Assembly: GCF_006539165.1 (NCBI RefSeq)
Contig: NZ_BJMM01000011.1
Location: forward strand, 1 to 64,000
Source of the DNA: Streptomyces cacaoi
GTDB taxonomy: Bacteria; Actinomycetota; Actinomycetes; Streptomycetales; Streptomycetaceae
Length of the DNA: 64,000 nucleotides
Direction: 5' to 3'
The notes under the pieces: model-generated
The model's input: the letters and a program-made list of their open reading frames with translations, nothing else
Databases searched by the model: none
Told to the model about the DNA's origin: nothing
Position numbers and translations under genes: made by a program
Shown here: piece by piece, positions 36,858 to 44,824 of the stretch
Numbering within the stretch: the first letter of the stretch is position 1
Layout: each line of letters starts with the position of its first letter

Positions 36858-37067
36858 CTACTGCTCCTGGGCCGCCGCCTGCGCCGTGGCCCGGTTCCTG
36901 CGGTGGTAGTACCACGCCATGTTGGACGTGAGCCCCGCGAGCAGCAGCCAGACGACGCCGATCCACCGGCCGTTCACAAAGGAGATCACCGCGGCGGCGA
37001 CGGCGAGGACGCAGATCACGACGGCGTACAGGGCGAGGCCCCGGGGGGCTCGGGCAGGGGCTGGCAT
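36858..37067 (-). CDS. Small two-helix membrane protein
   Basis: A 69-residue protein with two hydrophobic helices (ALYAVVICVLAVAAAVISFV and IGVVWLLLAGLTSNMAWYYH) and a basic/Gln-rich tail. No family recognised. The ATG was chosen just before the first helix; an in-frame extension upstream looks like noise. Confidence 0.65.
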   Translation of the reverse strand: MPAPARAPRGLALYAVVICVLAVAAAVISFVNGRWIGVVWLLLAGLTSNMAWYYHRRNRATAQAAAQEQ

Positions 37068-37264
37068 GCGGGGTCTCCAGTCGGCTGACGGTGCTGCGGT
37101 GCCGGCCCGCCGTGCGGCCACGGCACCCCGCCATTGTCCCCCCACCGGGGACGCCGCCCGCGCCCGGGGGCGCGTCCCGCGCGCCCGCGGTCCGGACCGG
37201 GCCGTGCCCGTCCGTGCCCGTCCGGACCCGTCCCGGCCACCTCCGGTCCGCCCCGCCGCGCCGG

Positions 37265-38746
37265 TCAGCTCCGGCCGGCCGCCCGCCGGGCCTGGCGGCG
37301 GCCGTAGACCACGTCGGCGACGGCCACCAGGAACGCCGCGACGACGAAGGCGATGGCCGCGATCAGGCCGTGGTCCAGCGCCGTCGCCCAGTCACCGCTG
37401 CTGGCCAGCCAGGCGAAGAAGACCGCGCCGACGGCCGCGATGCCCGCGGCCGAACCGATCCGCTGCCCGGTCTGGAGGACACCGCCCGCCGCACCGCCCT
37501 GGGCGACCGGCACGTCCTGGAGCGCGAGCGTCTGGTTCGGCGCGATCACCAGACCGGAGCCGAGCCCGGCGACCAGCATCGGCGCCACCAGCGCCCAGCC
37601 CACCGCGTCGCTGCGTACCGCGTCCACGGCGATCCCGGCACCGGCCAGCCCCAGCCCGACGAGGACGAGGCCGCCGGCCACCAGGGGACGGCCCACATGG
37701 TGGATGAAGCGTCCGCCGACGGCCGCGGAGATCGCCGAGCCGACCGCGAACGGGGTCAGCGAGAGCCCGGCCTGCAACGCCGAGTAGCGCATCCCGTTCT
37801 GGAGGAAGAGCGTGAAGATGAAGAAGATCGTGGTGAAACCGGCGAAGTAGAGCAGCCCCAGCAGCGCACCGAGCGAGTAGGAGCGGTCCCGGAACAGCCG
37901 CAGATCGACGACGGGCGCCAGGCCGCGGCCCCGGTGGCGCTTCTCCCACCACAGGAACACCAGCAGCAGCGCCACACCCAGCGGCTCCAGCAGCCACTTG
38001 CCCTGCCCGTGCCACTGCCGCTCCTCCACCAGCGGGAGCATGACCGCCACCACCCCGGCGCCGAGCAGCAGCACACCCACCGGGTCGAGGGACTGCCGGT
38101 GCTCGGGGTCGCTCTCCGCGCACACCGGCGGGACCAGCCGCAGCGCCAGCAGGAAGGCCACGACCCCGATCGGCAGATTGACGAAGAAGACCCAGCGCCA
38201 GCCCTCGGCGGCGCCGAACACCTGGATGAGCACACCGCCCAGCAGCGGCCCCACCGCGGTGGACAGGCCGATGGTGGAGCCCAGCATGCCGAAGGCCCTG
38301 CCGCGCTCGGCCCCGCGGAACAGCTGCTGGATCATGCCGGAGATCTGCGGGTTCAGCAGCCCGCCCGCCATGCCCTGCACGAGTCGCGCCACCACCAGCC
38401 AGCCCGTGGTCTGCGCGACTCCGCAGGCCACCGACGCGAGCGTGAACAGCACCAGACCGCCGAGGAAGGCGTTGCGCCGCCCGTAGGCGTCACCGAGCCG
38501 CCCCGAGGGCACGAGCACCAGCCCGAAGGTGAGCGCGTAGCCGGAGACCACCCAGGACAGCGCGGACTCCCCCGCGCCCAGTCCCTCCTCGATGGACGGC
38601 AGCGCGACGTTGACGATCGACACGTCCAGCAGGGCCATGAAGCCGACGACGAGGCAGACCGTGAGCGCCTTCCAGCGCCGAGGATCCGGTACGTACCCTT
38701 CCGGTCCGCCCGGTTGCCGCCCGGCCGCCGCCGGCTGCGTTCCCAT
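37265..38746 (-). CDS. DHA2-family MFS exporter, second copy
   Basis: A 493-residue, 14-helix DHA2 transporter. LLDVSIVNVALPSIEEGL is the first-helix signature, RLGDAYGRRNAFL the loop-2/3 motif and GPLLGGVLI motif C. Exporter of unknown drugs or metabolites. GGGAGG precedes the ATG. It lies downstream of the peroxiredoxin gene on the same strand (210-bp gap), so its expression may or may not depend on the same promoter. Confidence 0.92.
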   Translation of the reverse strand: MGTQPAAAGRQPGGPEGYVPDPRRWKALTVCLVVGFMALLDVSIVNVALPSIEEGLGAGESALSWVVSGYALTFGLVLVPSGRLGDAYGRRNAFLGGLVLFTLASVACGVAQTTGWLVVARLVQGMAGGLLNPQISGMIQQLFRGAERGRAFGMLGSTIGLSTAVGPLLGGVLIQVFGAAEGWRWVFFVNLPIGVVAFLLALRLVPPVCAESDPEHRQSLDPVGVLLLGAGVVAVMLPLVEERQWHGQGKWLLEPLGVALLLVFLWWEKRHRGRGLAPVVDLRLFRDRSYSLGALLGLLYFAGFTTIFFIFTLFLQNGMRYSALQAGLSLTPFAVGSAISAAVGGRFIHHVGRPLVAGGLVLVGLGLAGAGIAVDAVRSDAVGWALVAPMLVAGLGSGLVIAPNQTLALQDVPVAQGGAAGGVLQTGQRIGSAAGIAAVGAVFFAWLASSGDWATALDHGLIAAIAFVVAAFLVAVADVVYGRRQARRAAGRS

Positions 38747-38956
38747 CCGTGCCTCCCGTCGGCCCCCTGTCGGCCTGCCGTCGGTCTCCTGCCGGCGCAC
38801 ACCCGGCCGGGGCCGCGCCGGACACCGGCGGGTGCCCCGCGGGTGCCGTTCCACCCATCATGGGAGGCGACCGGCGCGCCCGCACCCGGGCGCCGGGCAG
38901 CGGCCGGGCCGTACCGCCGGGCAGGGGCGGCCCCTGCGGCCGGGCAGCCGCCGGGC

Positions 38957-39610
38957 TCAGGCCAGGTCGTCGAGGGCGGCGAGGATGTCGGACGGCTCGG
39001 CGCGGCGGCTGTAGTCGGGGTCGACGAAGGCCCAGCGGATCACGCCGGCGCGGTCGATGACGTAGCAGGCCGGGATCGGCAGGGTGCGCGCATGGCCCCC
39101 GTTCACCCGCTGGAGGTCGAAGCCGAACTCCTCGTACACCTCGGCGAGATAGCCGGGCAGGTCGAAGGCGAGCCCGTAGGCGTGCGCCGTACCGGAGCCG
39201 ACGTCGCTGAGGACCGGGAACTCCAGCTGCTCCTTCTCCGCGAGGGTCAGCGACTCGTCCGGCACCTGCGGCGAGACGGCCACGAGCCGGGCGCCGCGCG
39301 CGGTGAAGGCCCCGAGGTGCTGCTGGAGTGCGCGCAGCGCGAGATTGCAGAAGGGGCACCAGGCGCCGCGGTAGAAGGTGAGGACGACGGGGCCCTCGGC
39401 GAGCAGGTCCGCGAGGGCGGTCTGCTCGCCGGTCGCGGAGGGCAGCCGGAACGCGGGGGCGGTGTCGCCCACGCCCGCGGCGCGGGCGGCCTGCCCGGAG
39501 GCGGCCAGCTCCCGGCCGGCGCGCTCCATCAACTCCCGTTTCCCGTCCGGGATGAGCTGCTCACCTTGCTGGAGGACGGCGCGCAGTTCGGCGGCGAGGC
39601 TGTCGGTCAT
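38957..39610 (-). CDS. AhpC/TSA-type peroxiredoxin
   Basis: A 217-residue thiol peroxidase of the AhpC/TSA family. After a helical N-terminus (1-45), FYRGAWCPFCNLAL holds Cys85 and Cys88, followed by VAVSPQVPDESL and VLSDVGSGTAHAYGL. The CxxC arrangement suggests an atypical redox partner. It should reduce peroxides. GGAGAG precedes the ATG. The divergent TetR gene shares a control region with two near-identical operators, one of which lies right upstream of this gene. Confidence 0.9.
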   Translation of the reverse strand: MTDSLAAELRAVLQQGEQLIPDGKRELMERAGRELAASGQAARAAGVGDTAPAFRLPSATGEQTALADLLAEGPVVLTFYRGAWCPFCNLALRALQQHLGAFTARGARLVAVSPQVPDESLTLAEKEQLEFPVLSDVGSGTAHAYGLAFDLPGYLAEVYEEFGFDLQRVNGGHARTLPIPACYVIDRAGVIRWAFVDPDYSRRAEPSDILAALDDLA

Positions 39611-39728
39611 ACGGTCACTCTCCTCATGGGCGGACGGCAGCTCGTGGAAGGGCGCGGCGAGGGCCGGACGGGGCGGGCCTCCGGGCGCGGACGCGCGGGC
39701 CCGGGCTCCGCCGCGCACACCGTCGGCC

Positions 39729-39758
39729 ATCAACTTGGAACGCACGTTTCAAGTTGAT
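39729..39758. promoter_or_regulatory. TetR operator 1 (peroxiredoxin side)
   Basis: ATCAACTTGGAAC (39729-39741) and GTTTCAAGTTGAT (39746-39758) form a 13-bp inverted repeat with one mismatch and a 4-bp spacer (GCAC). Its core matches operator 2 (CTTGAAAC and GTTTCAAG). Confidence 0.85.
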
Positions 39759-39782
39759 GGCACGCTACCAGTGCCCGCGCTA

Positions 39783-39804
39783 TCTTGAAACCCTCGTTTC
39801 AAGA
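39783..39804. promoter_or_regulatory. TetR operator 2 (regulator side)
   Basis: TCTTGAAAC (39783-39791) and GTTTCAAGA (39796-39804) form a perfect 9-bp inverted repeat around CCTC. It sits 22 bp before the tetR start. Centre-to-centre distance to operator 1 is 50 bp. Confidence 0.85.
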
Positions 39805-39825
39805 AGGCCGAGGAGGTACCCGACC

Positions 39826-40419
39826 GTGCCGGACGTCAAGCACTTCGACCCACAGGAGGCGCTGGAGCGCGCCGAGCGGGTCTTCTGGCAGCACGGCAGC
39901 GCCGCCGCCTCCGTGCAGGTCCTCACCGCCGCGACCGGGCTCAACCGCTCCAGCCTCTACGCCACGTTCGGCAGCAAGCAGGAGCTGTACCTCGCCGCCC
40001 TGCGCCACTACATCGGCACCACCTCGCACCCCGCCTTCCGCGCACTCGCCGAGGACGAGCGCGGACTGCCCGCCGTCCGCGACTTCTTCGACGGGCTGAT
40101 CACCCTGCGCTGCACCGGCCCGTACGCCGGCTGGGGCTGCATGGTCGTCAACGCCCAGGCCGGCACCGAGAACGCGGACCCGCAGGTACGGGCCGTCCTG
40201 GCGGAGCACCACACCCAGCTGTGCGCGGCCTTCCGCACCGCGCTCGAAACCGCCCGCGCACAGGGGCAGTTGAGCCCCGACCTGCCCCTGGCCGAGACGG
40301 CCGAATCCCTCGCCCTGCTCGCCTACGGCGTGAACCTGCACTCCCGCTCCGGCGCCACCGCCGACACCCTGCGCCGCACCACCGCCCACACCCTGGACAC
40401 CCTCACCCGGAAGGCTTGA
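39826..40419 (+). CDS. TetR-family regulator, divergent from peroxiredoxin
   Basis: A 197-residue TetR protein. The HTH spans about 10-50 (ALERAERVFWQHG, VLTAATGLNRSSLYATF), and the C-terminal ligand domain has YAGWGCMVVNAQAG with Cys and Asn suited to sensing reactive species or small ligands. GAGGAGGT precedes the GTG start strongly. It lies 21 bp after operator 2 and probably represses itself and the peroxiredoxin through the two palindromes. Confidence 0.9.
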   Translation: MPDVKHFDPQEALERAERVFWQHGSAAASVQVLTAATGLNRSSLYATFGSKQELYLAALRHYIGTTSHPAFRALAEDERGLPAVRDFFDGLITLRCTGPYAGWGCMVVNAQAGTENADPQVRAVLAEHHTQLCAAFRTALETARAQGQLSPDLPLAETAESLALLAYGVNLHSRSGATADTLRRTTAHTLDTLTRKA

Positions 40420-40522
40420 GCCGGACGCCCCCACCCGGCAGCCATGAGCCGACACCCGACGAGGCCGCACAGGAGGTCTTCCACGCGCGGCCATCGGCAG
40501 GGGGCAGGCGGGCGGGTGGTGG

Positions 40523-41311
40523 TCACCCCCGGCCGTCGCCCCGGCCCGCCTGTTCCGCCAACTCCTCGGCCACGTCCCGCACTTGACGACGGGAGAGCTG
40601 CGGCTTGCCCGTCCCCGTGCTGAGGACGAGAGCCGAGGCGCCGGAGCCGTGCGAGGGCAGCGCGACCGTGGCGACCACGCCGTCTCCCCCGCGTCCGCCC
40701 GCCGGAGTGAGGACGGGGACGCCCGCACGAGCGGCGCCCGCACGGTCCGCGAAGGTGCGCAGCGCGGACATCGACAGCCCGGCGTCGTGCTGGATCTGCG
40801 GCAGCAGCACGGAGACCGCAGCGCCCTTCCCCACCGCGACGCTGTACAGCCGCAGCCGCCGCTCGCCCAGCGTCCAGCCGCAGTTGACGAGGGCGCCGTC
40901 CACCCGGGCCAGCGGGGAGCCGGAGTCGTCCGCCGTCTCCCCCGAGACGGAACCGGGCGCGGGCCGCCGGTCGACGCCGGCCGCGCGCAGGGCCGCCGGC
41001 ATGTCGTACGGCACGGGGCAGGAGCGGCCCGGGTCCCGGGCCCACGCGCGGATCCGGGCGGGGCCCGGCGCCCGCGAGGCGGCGCCCGCCGGCTCCTTCC
41101 GCTCCCCGCCCTGCCGACTGTGCTCGTTCCGGTCGCTCAGGTCACTCCGAGCACTCCGCTCGCCGCGCCCGTCCTGGCGGTCGGCCGGCCCGTCGTCGCT
41201 GCCGTGCGAGGTCCCCATCTCCGAGAAGGCGGCCAGCACGACCGCCACCAGGACGGCCACCGCGAGCCCTCTCCTGCTCGGACCGGCGACGCCGCCCGTC
41301 CCCTTCCCCAT
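40523..41311 (-). CDS. Secreted or membrane-anchored protein, unknown
   Basis: A 262-residue protein. A hydrophobic segment at about 14-30 (RGLAVAVLVAVVLAAF) is a signal or anchor; residues 35-85 are hydrophilic and low complexity. The C-terminal part has PVPYDMPAALRAAG, GALVNCGWTLGERRLRLYSV, and SVLLPQIQHDAG, resembling no family I can name. It is convergent with the TetR gene and upstream of the F420 reductase on the same strand. Confidence 0.7.
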   Translation of the reverse strand: MGKGTGGVAGPSRRGLAVAVLVAVVLAAFSEMGTSHGSDDGPADRQDGRGERSARSDLSDRNEHSRQGGERKEPAGAASRAPGPARIRAWARDPGRSCPVPYDMPAALRAAGVDRRPAPGSVSGETADDSGSPLARVDGALVNCGWTLGERRLRLYSVAVGKGAAVSVLLPQIQHDAGLSMSALRTFADRAGAARAGVPVLTPAGGRGGDGVVATVALPSHGSGASALVLSTGTGKPQLSRRQVRDVAEELAEQAGRGDGRG

Positions 41312-41391
41312 CGCGCCTTGGTTCCTCGGTCGGTTCCGTTGTCGTCCGCCCCGGCGCCCGTTCCCGGCCGCCCGCGGACGTGTGCGGGGCC

Positions 41392-42102
41392 TCAGATGTC
41401 CGTGAGCCGCACGCCGGCGTGCGCCTTGTACCGGCGGTTGACGGAGATCAGGTTCGCGACCAGCGACTCGACCTGGTGCGCGTTGCGCAGCCGGCCGGCG
41501 AACACCCCGCGCATACCGGGGATCCGGGCGGCGAGCGCCTGCACGATCTCGCAGTCGGCCCGCACCTCGCCCAGCACCATCACGTCCGTCTCGATCTCGG
41601 CCACCTCGGGGTCGGACAGCAGCACGGCCGACAGATGGTGGAACGCGGCCGTGACCCGGGACTCCGGCAGCAGCGCAGCGGCCTGCTCGGCGGCGCTGCC
41701 CTCCTCCGGGACGAGCGCGTAGGCGCCCTTCTTGTCGAAGCCGAGCGGGTTGACGCAGTCCACGACGAGCTTGTCGCGCAGCTCAGTACGGAGCGACTCG
41801 ACGGTCTTGCGGTGGCCCTCCCAGGGCACCGCGACGATCACGATGTCCGAGCGCCGCGCACACTCCGCGTTCTCCGCGCCCTCCACCCCGTGCCCGATCT
41901 CGGCCGCGGCCTGCTCGGCCCGCTCGGCCGCACGCGACCCGATGACGACCCGCTGTCCGGCGCGCGCCAGCCGGTAGGCCAGCCCCCGCCCCTGGTCCCC
42001 CGTCCCACCGAGGACGCCGACGGTCAGGCCGGAGACGTCCGGCAGCTCCCACGGGTCCTTCTTCGGAGCGGACCCGGCCGAGGAAGAGGCAGAAGAAGTC
42101 AT
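41392..42102 (-). CDS. npdG: NADPH-dependent F420 reductase
   Basis: A 236-residue NADPH:F420 oxidoreductase. GVLGGTGDQGRGLAYRLARA is the Rossmann glycine loop, and VVIGSR with the following AERAEQAAAEI binds the NADPH 2'-phosphate. VDCVNPLGFDKKGAYAL and the late segment RLRNAHQVESLVANLISVNR match the family. It interconverts NADPH and reduced F420, a mycobacterial/streptomycete electron carrier. GGAGGA precedes the ATG. No other F420 gene is in the window. Confidence 0.9.
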   Translation of the reverse strand: MTSSASSSAGSAPKKDPWELPDVSGLTVGVLGGTGDQGRGLAYRLARAGQRVVIGSRAAERAEQAAAEIGHGVEGAENAECARRSDIVIVAVPWEGHRKTVESLRTELRDKLVVDCVNPLGFDKKGAYALVPEEGSAAEQAAALLPESRVTAAFHHLSAVLLSDPEVAEIETDVMVLGEVRADCEIVQALAARIPGMRGVFAGRLRNAHQVESLVANLISVNRRYKAHAGVRLTDI

Positions 42103-42159
42103 ACCCGAATCCTCCCACCACCCCACGACCCCCGCCCGCGCCGCCCACCGTGAAGGTGA

Positions 42160-42675
42160 TCACTTTCGCCCGCTGCCCTGCTTTCCCTGCTGCTCGCAGT
42201 CCAGCTTGTCCGCCAACCGGGACGCAGCATGCTGGGCCAGCAGCCCGAACACCTCGTGTGCCCGGTGCGGCTCGTCGTTCAGCGGCGTGCCGTGCGCGCT
42301 GATGTCCAGGAGCATCCGGTCGTAGGGCAGAGCTCCGGGGCGTCCGGGATGTTCGCAGGGCACGACGACGACCGCCCCGTGACTCCACGTGGCAACGTCG
42401 TGTTCCCCCGGGTACTTCTTCGGCTTTTCACGGGTGTTGTGCTCCGCCACGCCCTCCGCCGGCGTGGACGGCGCGGCCGCGTCATCGGCCATGACCCATT
42501 CACCGGACACGTTGACCGCCACGTCCCCGTCCACGTAATACCGGCAACACGCCGCGACCACTTGCCCACTGAAGTCTCCGTCCGCGGACTCGATCGGCCG
42601 GGGACCGCATCGCCGTGGCTGCGCGTGATGACGACCATCGCGCCAGTGCGTACCGGCCCCCCTACGATGTGTCAC
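42160..42675 (-). CDS. Hypothetical protein with uncertain N-terminus
   Basis: Up to 171 residues. The first 30 are Arg/His-rich and probably not real; the clear core begins near VVAACCRYYVDGDVAVNVSG and runs through EKPKKYPGEHDVATWSHGAV and VPCEHPGRP. It recalls short streptomycete hypothetical proteins but matches no named domain. A start further inside, or a frameshift near 42600, is possible. Same strand as the F420 reductase. Confidence 0.45.
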   Translation of the reverse strand: MTHRRGAGTHWRDGRHHAQPRRCGPRPIESADGDFSGQVVAACCRYYVDGDVAVNVSGEWVMADDAAAPSTPAEGVAEHNTREKPKKYPGEHDVATWSHGAVVVVPCEHPGRPGALPYDRMLLDISAHGTPLNDEPHRAHEVFGLLAQHAASRLADKLDCEQQGKQGSGRK

Positions 42676-42730
42676 CGGATCTCATCGTGCGTGCCGTACC
42701 GCAGTCAAGCGGCCGGGGGCGGGGCGGCGT

Positions 42731-43534
42731 TCACCTTCGTTGGCGTAGGGCCTCGTAGAGGGTGGCTGTGGCGGCGTTGGCGGCGTTGAGGGAGGTGGCT
42801 GTGCCCTGCATGGGGATGCGGACGGTCTGGTCGCAGTGGTCGCGCCAGGTGGCGGCCAGGCCGGAGGTCTCGTTGCCGACGAGGAGGAGGACGGGGCCGG
42901 TGAGGTCGGCGTCGAACAGGTCGGTCGTGCCGTGCTCGTCGGTGGCGATCGTCCGTACGCCGCTGCCGTCGAGCCAGTCGGTGACCGTGCGCGGTGAGGG
43001 GACGCGGACGGCGGGCAGGGCGAAGAGCGAACCGGTGCTGGCGCGGACGGACTTGGGGTCGTAGACGTCGGCGGCGTGGCCGGTGACGATCAGGCCGTGG
43101 GCGCCGAACGCGTCGGCGGAGCGCAGCAGCGAGCCGATGTTGCCGGGGCTGGTGGGGCGGTCGAAGAGGACGCCGAGGAAGTCGTCGGGCACCGGGATGC
43201 GGGAGAGGTCGTCGTCCGGCATGGCGACGACGGCGGTCAGCTCGGCGTCGGCGTCCTCCCGCTCGCTCAGCTCGGCGAGCAGCGCGGGGGCCATGGCCAC
43301 CCGCTCGTCGGCGACGCCGGAGGCCAGCAGCTCGCGGGCCCAGTCGGAGAGCCGGCGGCCGTCGGCGTACAGCAGGGCGCGGACCGGCCAGCCGTGCTCG
43401 ACGGCCAGGGTGATCGGCCGCACGCCCTGGACCAGGAACTCGCCGGCGCGGTGCCGCTTGGTCCGGTTGGTGAGCAGGGCCTGCCACTGCTGGAAGCGGG
43501 CGTTACGGCTGGTGATCCGCTGGTTCGTGCGCAC
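42731..43534 (-). CDS. SpoU/TrmH-family RNA 2'-O-methyltransferase
   Basis: A 267-residue SPOUT methyltransferase. The N-terminal part is a substrate-binding extension (RTKRHRAGEFLVQGVRPITL). The knotted SPOUT signatures follow: FDRPTSPGNIGSLLRSADAF, LVGNETSGL and IPMQGTATSLNAANAA. It methylates a ribose 2'-OH in tRNA or rRNA using SAM. The GTG start is 10 bp after the sialidase stop, so the two genes are probably cotranscribed, an odd functional pairing. Confidence 0.92.
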   Translation of the reverse strand: MRTNQRITSRNARFQQWQALLTNRTKRHRAGEFLVQGVRPITLAVEHGWPVRALLYADGRRLSDWARELLASGVADERVAMAPALLAELSEREDADAELTAVVAMPDDDLSRIPVPDDFLGVLFDRPTSPGNIGSLLRSADAFGAHGLIVTGHAADVYDPKSVRASTGSLFALPAVRVPSPRTVTDWLDGSGVRTIATDEHGTTDLFDADLTGPVLLLVGNETSGLAATWRDHCDQTVRIPMQGTATSLNAANAATATLYEALRQRR

Positions 43535-43543
43535 CCGCCGAGG

Positions 43544-44647
43544 CTACCGGGGGCCGGTGGCGGTCCCGCGCAGCAGGTCGGCGACGGGGATACGGCGGAA
43601 GGTGATCGTCTCGTAGGCGCTGTCGTCGCCGGTCTCGTGGAGGAGGCCGACGGTCGCGTCGTCGAGGCGCACCAGGTCGGAGTAGGCGGCACGGCGCTCG
43701 TCGACGGTGATCCCGGTGCGCCAGGTGGTCCCGTCGTCCTCGCTGACGCGTACGGCCATCCGGTGCCGGGTCTCGGGGTGGGAGGGCGCGGACAGCAGGA
43801 GCAGGCCCTCCGCGCGCAAGTGCAGCAGGGCCGCCTCGACGACGGGCGCGATCAGCTCGGGGCGCGGTGCGAAGGGTGCGGTGAGGGTCACTCCGCCGTC
43901 GGCCGAGCGGGCGTCGGCGCGGTGCGCGGGGACGTCGGAGTCGTTGCGGGTGTTGAAGTAGACGGTGCCGTCGGGCAGTTCGGCGGCGGTGGTCTCGTTG
44001 ACGTTGACGTACCCGTCCGGGGCGTCGTCCACGTAGCCGAGGCGCCAGGTGGCGCCCGCGTCGTCGCTCAGCAGGCAGTGGCCGCCGTTGTAGCGGCCCT
44101 CGGTGCCGTCGTGCGCGGGGTCCGTGGGCGGGAGGGAGTGGTTGGCGGGGACGACGACGCGGCCGGTGGACAGCTGGAGGGCGTGCCCGGGTGTGGTGGC
44201 GTACCAGCGCCACTCCGGGGCCTTGACCGCCTCGGTGATCTCACGTGGCGCGCTCCAGCTCGCTCCGGCGTCGTCGCTGTGGCGCAGCCAGACGCGGCGG
44301 CCGTCGGCCGGGGACACCTCGCCGCGGCGGATCCGCTCCTCGGTCGCCTCCGCGGCGCTGCACACGTACACCAGGAGCAGCCGGCCGTCCGCCAGCACCA
44401 CGGGGGCCGGATTCCCGGCGGTGCCACGGGGGTTGGCGGCGACGACCGTCAGCGGGCCCCAGGTGCGGCCGCCGTCCGCCGAGCGTCTCAGGACGAGGTC
44501 GATGTCGCCGCTGTCCGCCGAGGAGTGCACCCGGCCCTCGGCGAAGGCGAGGACGGTGCCGTCGGGGGCGCGGACGCAGGCGGGGATGCGGAAGCTGGCG
44601 TAGCCGGCGGTGCCGGCGCGGTACGGGACGGAGGACTCGTAGGGCAT
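43544..44647 (-). CDS. Cytoplasmic sialidase-like glycosidase (GH33/BNR)
   Basis: 367 residues of six-bladed beta-propeller. FRIP at 19-22 contains the first catalytic Arg; Asp boxes occur at 56-63, 124-131, 194-201 and 302-309 (SxDxGxTW type). Also visible are GDIDLVLR with the expected acid/base Asp, VNVNETT with the Glu, further Arg at TRN and TRH, and AYSDL with the nucleophile Tyr. This fits a retaining sialidase. No signal peptide is present, so it should act on imported substrate. It is divergent from the DeoR/LacI regulator and the ABC operon. A different terminal acidic sugar is possible. Confidence 0.85.
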   Translation of the reverse strand: MPYESSVPYRAGTAGYASFRIPACVRAPDGTVLAFAEGRVHSSADSGDIDLVLRRSADGGRTWGPLTVVAANPRGTAGNPAPVVLADGRLLLVYVCSAAEATEERIRRGEVSPADGRRVWLRHSDDAGASWSAPREITEAVKAPEWRWYATTPGHALQLSTGRVVVPANHSLPPTDPAHDGTEGRYNGGHCLLSDDAGATWRLGYVDDAPDGYVNVNETTAAELPDGTVYFNTRNDSDVPAHRADARSADGGVTLTAPFAPRPELIAPVVEAALLHLRAEGLLLLSAPSHPETRHRMAVRVSEDDGTTWRTGITVDERRAAYSDLVRLDDATVGLLHETGDDSAYETITFRRIPVADLLRGTATGPR

Positions 44648-44788
44648 GGAGCTGCTCCAACTGCCGTTCGTAGGATGTCCCTTGTCTTGTTTGTCTGTTG
44701 TGCACGGTAAGGAGGGCGCGGGGGTCCGTCAACTCGCCGGAGGAGACCGGTTTTCGTTGATCGCTATGCTGCGGACGGCGTCCGGCAC

Positions 44789-44812
44789 GATCGTCGGACC
44801 GGTCGGTCGATC
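44789..44812. promoter_or_regulatory. Palindrome before the DeoR/LacI regulator
   Basis: A 24-bp imperfect palindrome (20 of 24 bases symmetric) bounded by GATCG and CGATC with ACCGGT-like centre GGACCGGTCG. It lies 12 bp before the regulator start, in the gap shared with the sialidase gene. Likely an autoregulatory operator of the LacI/DeoR protein. Confidence 0.6.
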
Positions 44813-44824
44813 AGTGGGGGCGGC

